A DNA stretch of 64,000 nucleotides from Crocinitomicaceae bacterium (GTDB lineage: Bacteria > Bacteroidota > Bacteroidia > Flavobacteriales_D > Crocinitomicaceae), in contig JAHEMJ010000013.1 of assembly GCA_024643725.1 (NCBI GenBank), positions 229,847-293,846 on the forward strand, in the 5' to 3' direction. Every line of letters starts with the position of its first letter. Within the stretch, counting starts at the first letter, position 1. The notes under the pieces are model-generated. The model had not been told where the DNA came from. It was given only the letters and a program-made list of their open reading frames with translations, and did not search any database. Below are positions 8,545 to 17,994 of the stretch, one piece after another. Made by a program: the position numbers and the translations under genes.

Positions 8545-9681
8545 CTATTTCATCACTTTTTGCGTGTAAACCGTTGAACCAACTTCCAATTGGAAGAAGT
8601 ATGTTCCTGACGGTAAATTCGTGGTCGCGATGGACGCTTTTTGTACAGACTGTAAGGATTGTGTTTTCACCACTTGTCCAGTCATGTTCAATAACTTCAT
8701 TGTTCCCGAAGTAACTTCGTCAAATTGAACGGTTAATTCAGATCCCATTGGATTCAATACCGTAAATGGATTTTTCACCAATTCGTTTAATCCGCTTAGT
8801 TGTGCAGCGTCATTCACGACAATGGTTTTGATGTTTGTCGATTTAATTGGACAATAAAGGATGAATTCAAGATTCACACAGCCATTCCCCATTCCATTCG
8901 GGATGTAATAATTGATGGTGTATGTTCCAATCGTTACATTCATGGAATCAACGAATGTCCAAACCGTTTGTAAGGTATCCACTCCAATCATAGTAGAAGA
9001 GGTCATAGAAGCGGAAGTACATGCGTTAAAATCAAAGTTACAGTCTTCGTATTGTTGCACAAAGTTCCCAATGGCAGCAGGACCACAATTGGCGTTGTTC
9101 ACGACTAAGGTATCACCCGTATTTGCTCCGGAAACGGTCATGGAATCACACACGTTCATTTGACATCCGTTTATATCTACAACAGTCACACAATAATTGA
9201 AGCCAGGAATCAGGTTGTACAGATTTTGAAGTGTATTGGCTGTACTCCAAAGGAAAGTGTATGGTGCTGTTCCACCTGTCACATTCGTCACGATCGATCC
9301 ATCATTCGAACTAACCGTTGAACAAGGCGTTGTTGTTAAAGTCACATTGAAATTCGCACATGGATTTGGTCCACCACCTAAAATGATGAAAGATGCATTC
9401 ATGGAATCAATTCCACCCGCTGGATTACTTTGGTTGTAATAGACACCGTAATTTCCTGGACACAAGTTTCCAATTTGATAGGTGTTTGTCGCGACAATTG
9501 CTCCATTTCCGTACCAAGTAATAGACGATTGAATTACTTGAGATGGATTCGTTATGGCAGCAGTTCCGTCACAAACGTTTGGTCCACTCGCCGGTGTGAT
9601 GGCCAATTGTGCATTCGAAAATTGAGCTAAGAACAAAAGACTTAGTCCCAAAAACATTGATTTAAGTAAGTGTTTTTTCAT
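8545..9681 (-). CDS. T9SS type A sorting-domain secreted protein with SprB-like repeat
   Basis: A 378-residue cell-surface or secreted protein. The signal peptide covers residues 1-24. A middle segment (about 120-175, GGTAPYTFLWS to VVDINGC) has the SprB/PKD-like beta repeat common in flavobacterial adhesins. The last 75 residues form a type A C-terminal sorting domain: NPFTVLNPMGSELTV, then MTGQVVKTQSL, then LPSGTYFFQLEV, ending KVMK. It would be exported by Sec and then by the type IX system. No enzymatic domain is visible. A TAAATTTG -7 box lies 22 nt upstream (9704-9711, minus). Confidence 0.85.
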   Translation of the reverse strand: MKKHLLKSMFLGLSLLFLAQFSNAQLAITPASGPNVCDGTAAITNPSQVIQSSITWYGNGAIVATNTYQIGNLCPGNYGVYYNQSNPAGGIDSMNASFIILGGGPNPCANFNVTLTTTPCSTVSSNDGSIVTNVTGGTAPYTFLWSTANTLQNLYNLIPGFNYCVTVVDINGCQMNVCDSMTVSGANTGDTLVVNNANCGPAAIGNFVQQYEDCNFDFNACTSASMTSSTMIGVDTLQTVWTFVDSMNVTIGTYTINYYIPNGMGNGCVNLEFILYCPIKSTNIKTIVVNDAAQLSGLNELVKNPFTVLNPMGSELTVQFDEVTSGTMKLLNMTGQVVKTQSLQSVQKASIATTNLPSGTYFFQLEVGSTVYTQKVMK

Positions 9682-9703
9682 GTGTTGATTGATTAGTAAG
9701 GTT

Positions 9704-9711
9704 CAAATTTA
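9704..9711 (-). promoter_or_regulatory. -7 box of the T9SS type A cargo gene
   Basis: The minus strand reads TAAATTTG, an exact TAnnTTTG match, 22 nt before the ATG at 9681. No clear TTG is seen at -33. Confidence 0.6.
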
Positions 9712-9754
9712 ATCATTTCTGTGCCTAAAACGAAGTTACAGGTATGGAAGTTGC

Positions 9755-10753
9755 TCATTGAATGGATATTAAGCGAAAATACTTTGTGTCGGATAAATGC
9801 AATGGGGCATTCCAATGGAAAATCCAATAGCACCATTTATGGATAAAGCTCCGAAAACGATGGATTTTTCCAATTTGCCAAGTCAAATACTTGTATTCCA
9901 AACCATTTTCGGTATCAAAAACGATTTGCCTTGAAAAATATGCCGGAAGTGAACTCAAAACAGCATCTGGACCATGAAACAAAAAACGAACATGTTGGTG
10001 TTCTGCAATGTTGTCTACACGGTGAATGATGTCCTTTCTTACCCGGTTCCATTGTTCTTTCTCTATGTGGCGACAAAAGCGACAATTGTCAGAACAAGTA
10101 TCATGATCAATTTCCATAAATGCATCGGAATTCAGTCGATAAATGGTCAATGAAACATAGTTGCTATAGATTCCCGATGCATCCATTTGTAAACGTTCTG
10201 GATTTAAGGTGTCTTCGATGTTATTCCCCTCAAAATCATACGCTTGAAAAGCATATGGCGCCAAGGTTTCTCCAAATGGATTATAATAGGCCAGGACTTG
10301 GTATGTACCTTGATTGAAATCCGGAAAAGCATAGTTCGAATAAATGTTTTTTCTCGCGTTGACCCTATCATTCACGAAGAGTGGAATGGACACGGATTCT
10401 TTCGCTCTCAAACGTTTAAATTGAACGGAGCCCAGGATGGACGTATCCATTTCTAGTTCCAAAGGATTCTCAAAAACTTTGGTGTAATAATGAGTGTCTT
10501 GGTTCACCGAAAAGACTTGTAACTGAAGGATGCGCTTTCCTTTCGTTTGGTTTCCCGGAAGTAATATGCTTAAATCACGATCGGTCTGATTGGTGAATGT
10601 GACTTCAAATTGCATCATGTCACCATTTTGATAAAAGGGTTTCTTCAACGTTAATTCCATCGACAGCTCAGGACGACGCAGGTAAGCAAAACTTTGACTT
10701 CCGCTCAGCAATAAACAGCAAAAAAGAATGACCTTAATCCCAACCAATTTCAT
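9755..10753 (-). CDS. Secreted protein of unknown function
   Basis: I do not recognise this family. The 332-residue protein has a signal peptide (about 1-23, ending QSFA). Residues 30-180 look like an immunoglobulin-like beta domain (MELTLKKPFYQNGDMMQFEVTFTNQ, then a statement of maximal polymer-like strands). A CSDNCRFCRHIEKE segment near 220 has three closely spaced cysteines. The start overlaps the end of the upstream YwqK-repeat gene by 20 nt, so the two are probably translated together and may act together. Confidence 0.65.
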   Translation of the reverse strand: MKLVGIKVILFCCLLLSGSQSFAYLRRPELSMELTLKKPFYQNGDMMQFEVTFTNQTDRDLSILLPGNQTKGKRILQLQVFSVNQDTHYYTKVFENPLELEMDTSILGSVQFKRLRAKESVSIPLFVNDRVNARKNIYSNYAFPDFNQGTYQVLAYYNPFGETLAPYAFQAYDFEGNNIEDTLNPERLQMDASGIYSNYVSLTIYRLNSDAFMEIDHDTCSDNCRFCRHIEKEQWNRVRKDIIHRVDNIAEHQHVRFLFHGPDAVLSSLPAYFSRQIVFDTENGLEYKYLTWQIGKIHRFRSFIHKWCYWIFHWNAPLHLSDTKYFRLISIQ

Positions 10754-13007
10754 GTATCCAAGGGTTATTTTCTTTTAATAAATCGTCGTTCGTAAACAGT
10801 TGATTTTCCACTTCCACTTCCCCATCGGCGTAGATTAAAAGTGGAATGTTTCCAGCCGGAATGGTCATGGATGCACGCATCAAACAGGCATTTTTATAGG
10901 AAATGGAAATGGCATTTGGACGATTCGTTCGTTTCCATCCAAAATCAACTTCCCGATTACGTGGGTTTTCATTCGTATAACCGAATTCCATCCATGATTG
11001 AATGTTGGGGAAATAACTACTCAATACCGCATAGGTATAAAGTCCTTCAAGCATGATTTTTCCCACATATTCACCATTCACGATTTCCAAAGACGGTCGA
11101 CTCCATCCGAGTTTCTTCAATGATTCGAAAAACTCCTTATTGCGCGGATTGGTCGTATCTCCTTCCATCAATCTGGGGAAAGCGGCCACAGGAAAATGCA
11201 CCTTCACGAATTGTTGTCCAACATCCAAAGACTGAAAGTCAAAGCTATGATATGGCGTGCAATCCATGATATATGAATACCATTGAGCCAATGAATCGAT
11301 TTGTTCTCTTGAGTAATGTTCGTTACCCGAATTGAAAAACTGACGATGCACCAATCCATACACGTTTGAACGCTCACTTTCTGTTAGAACGGAAAGTTTA
11401 CGTTTGTTATTGACATCCGTTTTGGAGGAAATCAAACAACCATTCAGGTACTCCTGTGAGAAAATCAGTTCTTGTTTAGCGTTATAACGACGACACGTTC
11501 CATTTCTCAATCCGTTTGAATAAGAGTACGCAACAAGAACGTTACCCAAACTATCTGATTCCCTGTATGGACCTTCGAGTTTTCCATCCACTGTCTGACG
11601 ACTTCTCACTTTGATGCCATTCGAAGCGTAAAATTCTTCACTGCGATCCGTCTTTTTTTGAAGAACCTGCGTTTGAAGACCGAAGTCAGACTTGATATTC
11701 TCACTTTGAATGTGTTCCTTTTGAATAATATGGGTTTTCAAATTGGAATTGGAATAAAATTCGCGTTGCGTATAAGAAGTAAAAAATGCTTCTTCAATGA
11801 TTTCTACTTCAAGTGCAAGAACACCAGTTTCAAACCATTCTTTCTGAATTTTTTTGGCTGTTTTCACTTTTGAATCATCCTCGAAATGAAGGATCGACAT
11901 CTGTCCATTTGGAAAATAAGCAACGTAGGTGGTATCTGCATTCGGCAAGTGATTCAAAATGGATTTTAATTTTCCATCAGGATACCGTTCTATTTCAATG
12001 TCTTTTTTGTAGTCATTGGCTCTAATCATTGTTTGATAGAGCAACACACCGTCGTTGTTCCATTTCTTTGTATAGCCATTACCTTCAGCATCTAGAACGA
12101 CTTCTAAAAGTAACTTTCCCTGCTCGGTCCATTCCTTTTTTGTTGGTTTGAACGGATGATTAGACGTTACATCGTAAAAATCCTCGGTATGAAGTTGACC
12201 GTTGTCATACCAGGTTCGATAATACCCTTGTATCAGATTGTCCTTGTAGGTCAAATCTACATTTTTCATCCCCAAGTAATTGTAACCAATCCAATGTCCA
12301 TCTGGATTTCCATCTTTATAGAATCCTTTTGTTTTTACTTTCCCATTTTCATGGTACTCCGTAAACGGACCATCCTTTGAGGAATCACGAGAGAACTCAC
12401 TCAAAATTAATTTATGGTGGAATTTACTGATGAGGACACCCTCCGCGGAATAATTTTCTTCGTCACCAAATTGAACCGTCAGATAGGTATATCCTTCATC
12501 GTCCACTGTATGTGGTGGATGATCCTTGATTTCGTATTCGCTGATTTCGCTCAAGCGAACAAAAGCAAACGATTGCACAAAGCGCTTCTTTCCATTGAGA
12601 TGATAATCCGTTTGTTGCATGCATCGTCGACCTGTTTCATCTAAATAATACTTCACATACATGGCAGGCTGACCATTTTCCCAATACGTTTTCAGCTCCG
12701 CAATAGTTCCATCATGACGTGATTCATATCGTTTTAAAATCACACGAGGATTTCCATCTTGAAAATTGGCCTCTTCGGAAAGTAAGTGTCCATTTTTAAA
12801 TTCACGTCGTTCATATAATCTCCCCTCAATAAAGGATTCACATTTCCCATTCAAGGGTGTTTTCATGTCCGCTTCGTAATACGTCGAAAAGACATAATTA
12901 CTTCCTTTTTTGTCATAGGAATTGAAGGTGCAATTTTCCTGGGCGTGGAGAAAAGGTATCCAAGCAAAAGATAAAAACAGAAATAACGCGGTATACGTTC
13001 TACACAT
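10734..13007 (-). CDS. Large secreted YwqK/MORN-type repeat protein
   Basis: The 757-residue protein has a signal peptide (1-22, ending LHAQ). It carries many repeats of the YwqK/MORN type, for example EYHENGKVKTKGFYKDGNPDGHW (key residues Y, NG, G, DG, W) between about 90 and 520. The C-terminal 200 residues differ: a globular domain with MLEGLYTYAVLSSYFPN. Databases often label such repeats as YwqK family antitoxin, but most Bacteroidota members are secreted and have no proven antitoxin role. It forms an overlapping pair with the next gene downstream. Confidence 0.7.
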   Translation of the reverse strand: MCRTYTALFLFLSFAWIPFLHAQENCTFNSYDKKGSNYVFSTYYEADMKTPLNGKCESFIEGRLYERREFKNGHLLSEEANFQDGNPRVILKRYESRHDGTIAELKTYWENGQPAMYVKYYLDETGRRCMQQTDYHLNGKKRFVQSFAFVRLSEISEYEIKDHPPHTVDDEGYTYLTVQFGDEENYSAEGVLISKFHHKLILSEFSRDSSKDGPFTEYHENGKVKTKGFYKDGNPDGHWIGYNYLGMKNVDLTYKDNLIQGYYRTWYDNGQLHTEDFYDVTSNHPFKPTKKEWTEQGKLLLEVVLDAEGNGYTKKWNNDGVLLYQTMIRANDYKKDIEIERYPDGKLKSILNHLPNADTTYVAYFPNGQMSILHFEDDSKVKTAKKIQKEWFETGVLALEVEIIEEAFFTSYTQREFYSNSNLKTHIIQKEHIQSENIKSDFGLQTQVLQKKTDRSEEFYASNGIKVRSRQTVDGKLEGPYRESDSLGNVLVAYSYSNGLRNGTCRRYNAKQELIFSQEYLNGCLISSKTDVNNKRKLSVLTESERSNVYGLVHRQFFNSGNEHYSREQIDSLAQWYSYIMDCTPYHSFDFQSLDVGQQFVKVHFPVAAFPRLMEGDTTNPRNKEFFESLKKLGWSRPSLEIVNGEYVGKIMLEGLYTYAVLSSYFPNIQSWMEFGYTNENPRNREVDFGWKRTNRPNAISISYKNACLMRASMTIPAGNIPLLIYADGEVEVENQLFTNDDLLKENNPWIHEIGWD

Positions 13008-13077
13008 GATTTTTAATACAACATATCCTCAATAAAGTTCAAAGAAAGAAATAGAAATAAGGTGGTAAACACTTTAC

Positions 13078-13671
13078 CTACTTTTCTGCAACAACTTGAA
13101 TAACGGCTGCCGTTCCAAAATGGAATTCACCTTCATGAACCTCGCGCTCCAATTGATGAATTTCCAAGTGCTCAAATTCATGAAAGTCGGAACGCAACTC
13201 CTCTTCGGAATACAACATTGTTTCTGTCATGGGTCCACCAGTCTTATATTCCATCTGACTTTTATGATACGCTTCCAAAACCAATTTCCCTCCGGATTTT
13301 AAGGCTTTAAAAAATTGCCCATGTACTTTTTCGCGCAAAGCGGTTGGTAAGTGTCCAAAAATAATCACAATGCCATCCCAAGCATTCGGTTGAAATTCAT
13401 ATTCGTTCAGATCCGCTAACACGGGATGAATAACAACCCCTTTCATTTCAGCCAATTGCGTCATTTTTCGAATGCCTTCTTCGGAATAATCAACACAAGT
13501 CACATCGTGTCCTTGTTCAGCCAAATATACTCCATTTCTACCTTCTCCTTCTGCTAAACAAAGAATCTTTGATCCTTCTGGAAAGGACTGGGTTCGCAAA
13601 AAATCATTTGCTTCGATTCCATAGGCAAAGACCTCCTGTTTGTAGCGTTCATTCCAAAATTCTGCTTGCAT
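13078..13671 (-). CDS. Class I SAM-dependent methyltransferase (TehB-like)
   Basis: The protein has 197 residues. SAM motif I is ILCLAEGEGRNGVYLAEQG at about 36-54, followed by VDYSEEG. This glycine-rich, EGEGRN version is typical of TehB-like and thiol/tellurite/toxic-oxyanion methyltransferases. It lies 10 nt downstream of the TauE permease gene in the same orientation, so it belongs to the sulfur-related operon with the persulfide dioxygenase. The substrate, possibly a sulfur or chalcogen compound, is inference from context. Confidence 0.82.
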   Translation of the reverse strand: MQAEFWNERYKQEVFAYGIEANDFLRTQSFPEGSKILCLAEGEGRNGVYLAEQGHDVTCVDYSEEGIRKMTQLAEMKGVVIHPVLADLNEYEFQPNAWDGIVIIFGHLPTALREKVHGQFFKALKSGGKLVLEAYHKSQMEYKTGGPMTETMLYSEEELRSDFHEFEHLEIHQLEREVHEGEFHFGTAAVIQVVAEK

Positions 13672-13681
13672 TTTTCTCGCT

Positions 13682-14497
13682 TTAAAATATGAGTGTAATT
13701 TCTTCGAAGCCTACGACTAATCCCATCAGCAACACGAACCAGGCAAATGCTTTTCGTAACATCGTTGTTTCTATTCGTTTCGCTAGTTGTCCTCCAAGGA
13801 GAATCCCAACTATGGAAAGTCCCGTGATTGATACCAGAAAGAGCAGGTCCATGCTTTCACCTTGCGTCCAAACATCACCTGTGAAACCTAGGAGCGAATT
13901 CACGGCGATAATCAACAAGGAAGTTCCTACTGCTTCTTTCATCGGCAGTTTACTAAACATGACCAAGGCTGGAACAATGAGGAATCCACCTCCTACGCCT
14001 ACCAAACCTGTTAATAATCCCACCACGAGTCCTTGAATCACAAGTGAAAAACGCAATAACTCTGTTCCACTTTTTCCGCTCTCGCGCTGAATCGTATTTT
14101 GTCTTGTAGGACGCAACATGTTCCAAGCTGCAAGCAACATTAATACCGTAAATAACAACATCATGGCATGGGACTTTGATAAATGCCAATCATGCATGGA
14201 AAAAATTGGATTCGGAATCATTGGTAAAATCCATCTGCGTGTCGCGAAGACCATCAGCATGGAGGGTAGTCCAAAAACAAGTGCTGCGCGCACATTGACT
14301 TCCTGTAATTTCCAACGTGAATAAATGCCAAAAAGACTTGTTGTCCCTACAATAAACAGGGAATAACCAGTCGCCAAGCTTGGATAAACTCCAAACAAAT
14401 AAACCAAAACGGGAACCGTTAAAATGGATCCACCGCCTCCAATGAGTCCTAAAATAAGCCCGATGAATACGGCAGCGACATAGCCAAAAATCTCCAC
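13682..14497 (-). CDS. TauE/SafE family sulfite/organosulfur permease, GTG start
   Basis: A 271-residue inner-membrane protein with about eight hydrophobic segments and two glycine-rich repeats, GLILGLIGGGGSILTVPVL near 12-30 and GLLTGLVGVGGGFLIVPALV near 155-175, diagnostic of TauE/SafE. Members export sulfite, sulfoacetate or related anions. The start is GTG at 14497, directly after the TAA stop of the persulfide dioxygenase gene with no gap, and no alternative ATG gives the first helix. The arrangement suggests export of sulfite made by the upstream enzyme. Confidence 0.88.
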   Translation of the reverse strand: MEIFGYVAAVFIGLILGLIGGGGSILTVPVLVYLFGVYPSLATGYSLFIVGTTSLFGIYSRWKLQEVNVRAALVFGLPSMLMVFATRRWILPMIPNPIFSMHDWHLSKSHAMMLLFTVLMLLAAWNMLRPTRQNTIQRESGKSGTELLRFSLVIQGLVVGLLTGLVGVGGGFLIVPALVMFSKLPMKEAVGTSLLIIAVNSLLGFTGDVWTQGESMDLLFLVSITGLSIVGILLGGQLAKRIETTMLRKAFAWFVLLMGLVVGFEEITLIF

Positions 14498-15910
14498 TTA
14501 TTTCAACACTTTACTTTGACAGATGAAATCCGTCGTAGGTATCGCTGTTTTCGAAATAGCTGCGAATCCACCATCTACTTCTGTGAAGTTTCTATATCCT
14601 CTTGCCTGTAAAATACTCGCTGCAATCATGCTTCGGTATCCACCTTGACAATGCATGAAGAAATGTTGATCAGGATGAATGTCCTTGGTCCATTCGTTGA
14701 TATATGCCAACGGTTTACTGTATGCTTCTGCTACATGTTCGGCAGCGTATTCGCCTTCCTTACGCACATCGATTACAACTGATTTTTCAGCATCAAATTG
14801 CGCGGCAAATTCTTCTGGACTAATGCGGTGCACTTGATCCATTTCTTTACCTGCTTCCTTCCAAGCTGTAAATCCACCCGCTAAATAACCCACCACGTGA
14901 TCAAATCCAACACGACTCAAACGTGTAATGACTTCCTCTTCCATTCCTGGATCAGTCACCAACAAAATTTCTTGTTTCACATCGCCAATCAAGGCACCAA
15001 CCCATGGAGCAAAATCTCCTTTGATTCCGATATTGATGGCATTTGGCACAAATCCTTTGTGGAATTCTCCTGCAGGACGTGTGTCTAATATCAAGGCTCC
15101 AGTTGACTCTGCTACTAATTCAAATGCATCTGCTGTCAATGGATTCATGGCACGTGTTTTTACCTCATCGAAACTAGCATATCCTCCTTTATTCATGGCC
15201 ACGTTAAATCCAAAATATGCTGGCGGAGGTAGAAGTCCATCCGTCACGGCAGCGATGAACGCTTCTTTATTTGGTTGATTCAAGGCGTAATTCATTTTCT
15301 TTTGATTACCCAGCGAATCGACGGTTTCTTTCATCATGTTTTTACCACAAGCTGATCCTGCGCCATGGGCTGGATAAACCGTTACGTCATCCGACAACGG
15401 CATGATCTTCGACATCAAACTTTCGTATAAAAGTCCAGCCAATTGATCTTGTGTCATGTCTGCTGCTTTTTGTGCTAAATCGGGACGACCAACGTCTCCG
15501 AGAAACAAGGTATCTCCAGAAAACAACGAATGGTCTTTCCCTTGTTCGTCCATCAACAAATAACACGTACTTTCCATGGTATGTCCTGGCGTATGCAATG
15601 CTTTCAATTTCACCGAACCGACTTCAAAAATCTGCTCATCTTCCGCTACAATGGCTTCGAATGCAGGCTTTGCCGTTGGACCATACACAATGGGGGCATT
15701 GGTCTTTTGACTTAAGTCCAAATGTCCAGAAACGAAATCAGCGTGAAAATGCGTTTCAAAAATGTACTTCAATGTCACACCGTCTTCCTTCAATCGTTGA
15801 AGGTAAGGTTCTACTTCGCGAAGTGGATCAATAATCACTGCTTCTGTTCCACTCACAATGTAGTATGCGCCTTGCGCCAAACATCCCGTATAAATTTGTT
15901 CGATTTTCAT
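14498..15910 (-). CDS. MBL-fold persulfide dioxygenase with two rhodanese domains
   Basis: The protein has 470 residues. An N-terminal metallo-beta-lactamase domain has HFHAD at 54-58 and His63, plus TPGHT near 108, as in ETHE1-type persulfide dioxygenases. Two rhodanese domains follow. The first (265-355) has lost its cysteine (LLVTDPG at 317-322). The second (365-465) keeps the active loop CQGGYRS with Cys421. It should oxidise glutathione persulfide to sulfite. The start MKIEQIY at 15910 is preferred over the in-frame ATG at 15949, because a TATATTTG promoter box lies between them. It heads the operon with TauE and the methyltransferase. Confidence 0.88.
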   Translation of the reverse strand: MKIEQIYTGCLAQGAYYIVSGTEAVIIDPLREVEPYLQRLKEDGVTLKYIFETHFHADFVSGHLDLSQKTNAPIVYGPTAKPAFEAIVAEDEQIFEVGSVKLKALHTPGHTMESTCYLLMDEQGKDHSLFSGDTLFLGDVGRPDLAQKAADMTQDQLAGLLYESLMSKIMPLSDDVTVYPAHGAGSACGKNMMKETVDSLGNQKKMNYALNQPNKEAFIAAVTDGLLPPPAYFGFNVAMNKGGYASFDEVKTRAMNPLTADAFELVAESTGALILDTRPAGEFHKGFVPNAINIGIKGDFAPWVGALIGDVKQEILLVTDPGMEEEVITRLSRVGFDHVVGYLAGGFTAWKEAGKEMDQVHRISPEEFAAQFDAEKSVVIDVRKEGEYAAEHVAEAYSKPLAYINEWTKDIHPDQHFFMHCQGGYRSMIAASILQARGYRNFTEVDGGFAAISKTAIPTTDFICQSKVLK

Positions 15911-15932
15911 CTCTGTTGTTTTAATATCAGTA

Positions 15933-15940
15933 CAAATATA
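15933..15940 (-). promoter_or_regulatory. -7 promoter box of the persulfide dioxygenase operon
   Basis: The minus strand reads TATATTTG, an exact TAnnTTTG match, 22 nt before the ATG at 15910. A TTTTTG lies 16 nt further upstream as a candidate -33 element. It fixes the start of the downstream gene. Confidence 0.72.
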
Positions 15941-16010
15941 GCCCACCAATTTGAATCAAAAAGTGATTTAAGTCACAATTCTAGAAAAAGATAAATTCCA
16001 CTGTCCAACA

Positions 16011-16038
16011 AAAAAAAAGACATCCGAAGATGTCTTTT
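16011..16038 (-). terminator. Intrinsic terminator of the chalcone-isomerase-like gene
   Basis: On the minus strand AAAAGACATC, loop TTCG, GATGTCTTTT, then a run of T residues. The stem is 10 bp and perfect (16015-16038), and the T-tract runs to 16011. Confidence 0.88.
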
Positions 16039-16057
16039 CACTTATAGTGTTTTGGGA

Positions 16058-16612
16058 CTATCCTTTACCCAACATGCCTTTTTTCAAATTCTCGTCAGCT
16101 GGTTTGGATCCGAGCCAAATAGAAAACAACGCTTTTTTAAAGTCATATCCTGGGATGGTTCCTTTTACCACTCCATTTTTTGTCACTTTTGTTCCTTTTT
16201 CCGGTGTGTAATCGAAATGAATAATGTCTCCATTTTTAAATTCTTCGGAGAAAAAAGCTATGAATTTTTTCTTCTCATCCGCGGACGCCTTGCAGGATGC
16301 ATTTGCAAATCCTTCATTCACAGATTCAATAAATCGCTCTCTTGTGACACTACTAGAAATGATTTTCAAATGAATCGCCATTTCTTCGTTTCCGAAAATG
16401 ATTTTACTCGCATCGCTTGTCTTAGCGTCCAAGTATAAAGCTGCGACGTATAGGTCCATCCAATATTTCTCACGGAGTCCACCGCCATTCAACACCAATT
16501 CGTTTTTACCAATTTTCTCTGTTAATGGAAACTTTACGCCATTAATTGTTTTCGTTTGTCCAAAGGAAGTAAATCCTAGCACTACGAAAAGTAAAAGTTT
16601 GATTGTTTTCAT
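16058..16612 (-). CDS. Secreted chalcone-isomerase-like protein
   Basis: The 184-residue protein has a signal peptide (1-18, ending TSFGQ). The mature part matches the chalcone-isomerase-like fold common in Gram-negative bacteria: TINGVKFP, LNGGGLREKYWMDLYVAALYL, and the C-terminal KALFSIWLGSKPADENLKKGMLG. Bacterial members are not known to make flavonoids and may bind fatty acids, as the plant FAP proteins do. It stands alone between two terminated or independent units. Confidence 0.85.
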   Translation of the reverse strand: MKTIKLLLFVVLGFTSFGQTKTINGVKFPLTEKIGKNELVLNGGGLREKYWMDLYVAALYLDAKTSDASKIIFGNEEMAIHLKIISSSVTRERFIESVNEGFANASCKASADEKKKFIAFFSEEFKNGDIIHFDYTPEKGTKVTKNGVVKGTIPGYDFKKALFSIWLGSKPADENLKKGMLGKG

Positions 16613-16669
16613 AAGATTCGTTTAGGGTTTCTCAAAAATAAGGAATGATCGATAATTTTCCAACAAAGA

Positions 16670-17887
16670 TTAATCATCCCATTCATTTGGATCCGTATTT
16701 TCTTCCAAAAGTTTCTTCCAATTGTAATTTAAATCCTCGGTATCCTCTATGATAGACATGTAATCTTTGTTATCGATATCATATCGCAATATTTCCTCAC
16801 CAGTGTAGGATTCTATCGCTTCTAACAACACCACTTCTTCCTCACTACAGAAGGATAATGCTTGTCCGGTTTGTTGACCACGTCCTGTACGTCCACAGCG
16901 GTGAACATAATTTTCAGGAGAGTCAGGCAAATCGTAATTAATCACATAATCCATGTTCGGAATATCAATTCCACGGCAGGCAACATCGGTTGTAATCAAT
17001 ACTTGGTTTTCAGTCGAACGAAAACGATCTAAAATCGCAAAACGGTCTTCCTGCTCCTTACCTCCATGCAATGCTTCTGCCTTCACTCCTACGCGCTCCA
17101 TAGCAGCAACAACACGTTCTGCCCTCACTTTTGTCCGAACAAAGACCAAGAATTTAAATTCCGGGTATTCTTTAATCATGTTTTCCAAGAAGAATCGCTT
17201 GTCGTCCATTTCAATAAAAGCAACCGCATGCGTAACGTTTTTGGAAACGGGATTCTTTGGCGATATCTGAATGCGAATCGCATCTTTGACCACATCATAA
17301 GCCAAGGATTTGATTTTCTTCGAAATGGTTGCTGTAAAAAATAAGGTTTGACGGTTTTTCGGAATTTTCTTTAACACATCGTGGATGTCCTTCGTGAATC
17401 CTAGGTCCAACATCAAATCTGCTTCATCTAAAACCAACATTTCCAATTTGGAAATATCAATGAATCCTTGGGCAATCAGGTCGAACATGCGTCCTGGCGT
17501 GGACACCAAAATATCCAACCCATTTTTTAATTGAGTGATTTGTTTTTCTTGTTCAACTCCACCGTAAAGTCCTAGGACACTCACTGGTGTTTTTGCCCCA
17601 ATTTGCACTACAACATCTGAGATTTGTTTCGCTAATTCACGCGTTGGAACCAGTACCAATCCACGGATTCCTTTGTACGCTCCGCGTCTTTTTGTCGCGA
17701 ATTTATGCAACATCGGAATGACAAAAGCTGCCGTTTTTCCTGTACCTGTTTGTGCAACGGCCATGACATCTTCTCCATCCAAAATGGGTTTAATGGCTCT
17801 GTGTTGAATGTCGGTTGGACGCTTGAATCCTAGGATGTCAAGCTGGTCTTTGATTTCGTCAATAAGGGAATAGTCCTTGAATTTCAT
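16670..17887 (-). CDS. DEAD-box ATP-dependent RNA helicase (RhlE-like)
   Basis: The protein has 405 residues with all helicase motifs: Q motif (GFKRPTDIQ), motif I AQTGTGKT (45-52), PTREL, GG, TPGR, DEAD, TAT (in place of SAT), and HRCGRTGR near the end. It unwinds short RNA duplexes, typically in ribosome assembly or mRNA decay. It lacks the long basic tail of many RhlE proteins and ends in an acidic tail (EENTDPNEWDD). The start at 17887 is preferred to the longer frame from 17932, because homology begins at MKFKDYSL and a TACCTTTG box lies in between. Confidence 0.92.
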   Translation of the reverse strand: MKFKDYSLIDEIKDQLDILGFKRPTDIQHRAIKPILDGEDVMAVAQTGTGKTAAFVIPMLHKFATKRRGAYKGIRGLVLVPTRELAKQISDVVVQIGAKTPVSVLGLYGGVEQEKQITQLKNGLDILVSTPGRMFDLIAQGFIDISKLEMLVLDEADLMLDLGFTKDIHDVLKKIPKNRQTLFFTATISKKIKSLAYDVVKDAIRIQISPKNPVSKNVTHAVAFIEMDDKRFFLENMIKEYPEFKFLVFVRTKVRAERVVAAMERVGVKAEALHGGKEQEDRFAILDRFRSTENQVLITTDVACRGIDIPNMDYVINYDLPDSPENYVHRCGRTGRGQQTGQALSFCSEEEVVLLEAIESYTGEEILRYDIDNKDYMSIIEDTEDLNYNWKKLLEENTDPNEWDD

Positions 17888-17891
17888 ACGA

Positions 17892-17899
17892 CAAAGGTA
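17892..17899 (-). promoter_or_regulatory. -7 box 4 nt before the helicase start codon
   Basis: The minus strand reads TACCTTTG, an exact TAnnTTTG match. Only 4 nt separate it from the ATG, which predicts a leaderless transcript. Confidence 0.6.
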
Positions 17900-17994
17900 C
17901 GGATGTTTGAGTGGAATCGGATAACTATCCATGATTTCCTGAGGTGAATGAACCTTTTTAAGTTACGTGTGTAAGCAAGGAAAAACAGACACAC

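Noticed and set aside
14928..15278. Plus-strand open frame of 116 residues
   Set aside because: It lies wholly inside the persulfide dioxygenase gene on the other strand.
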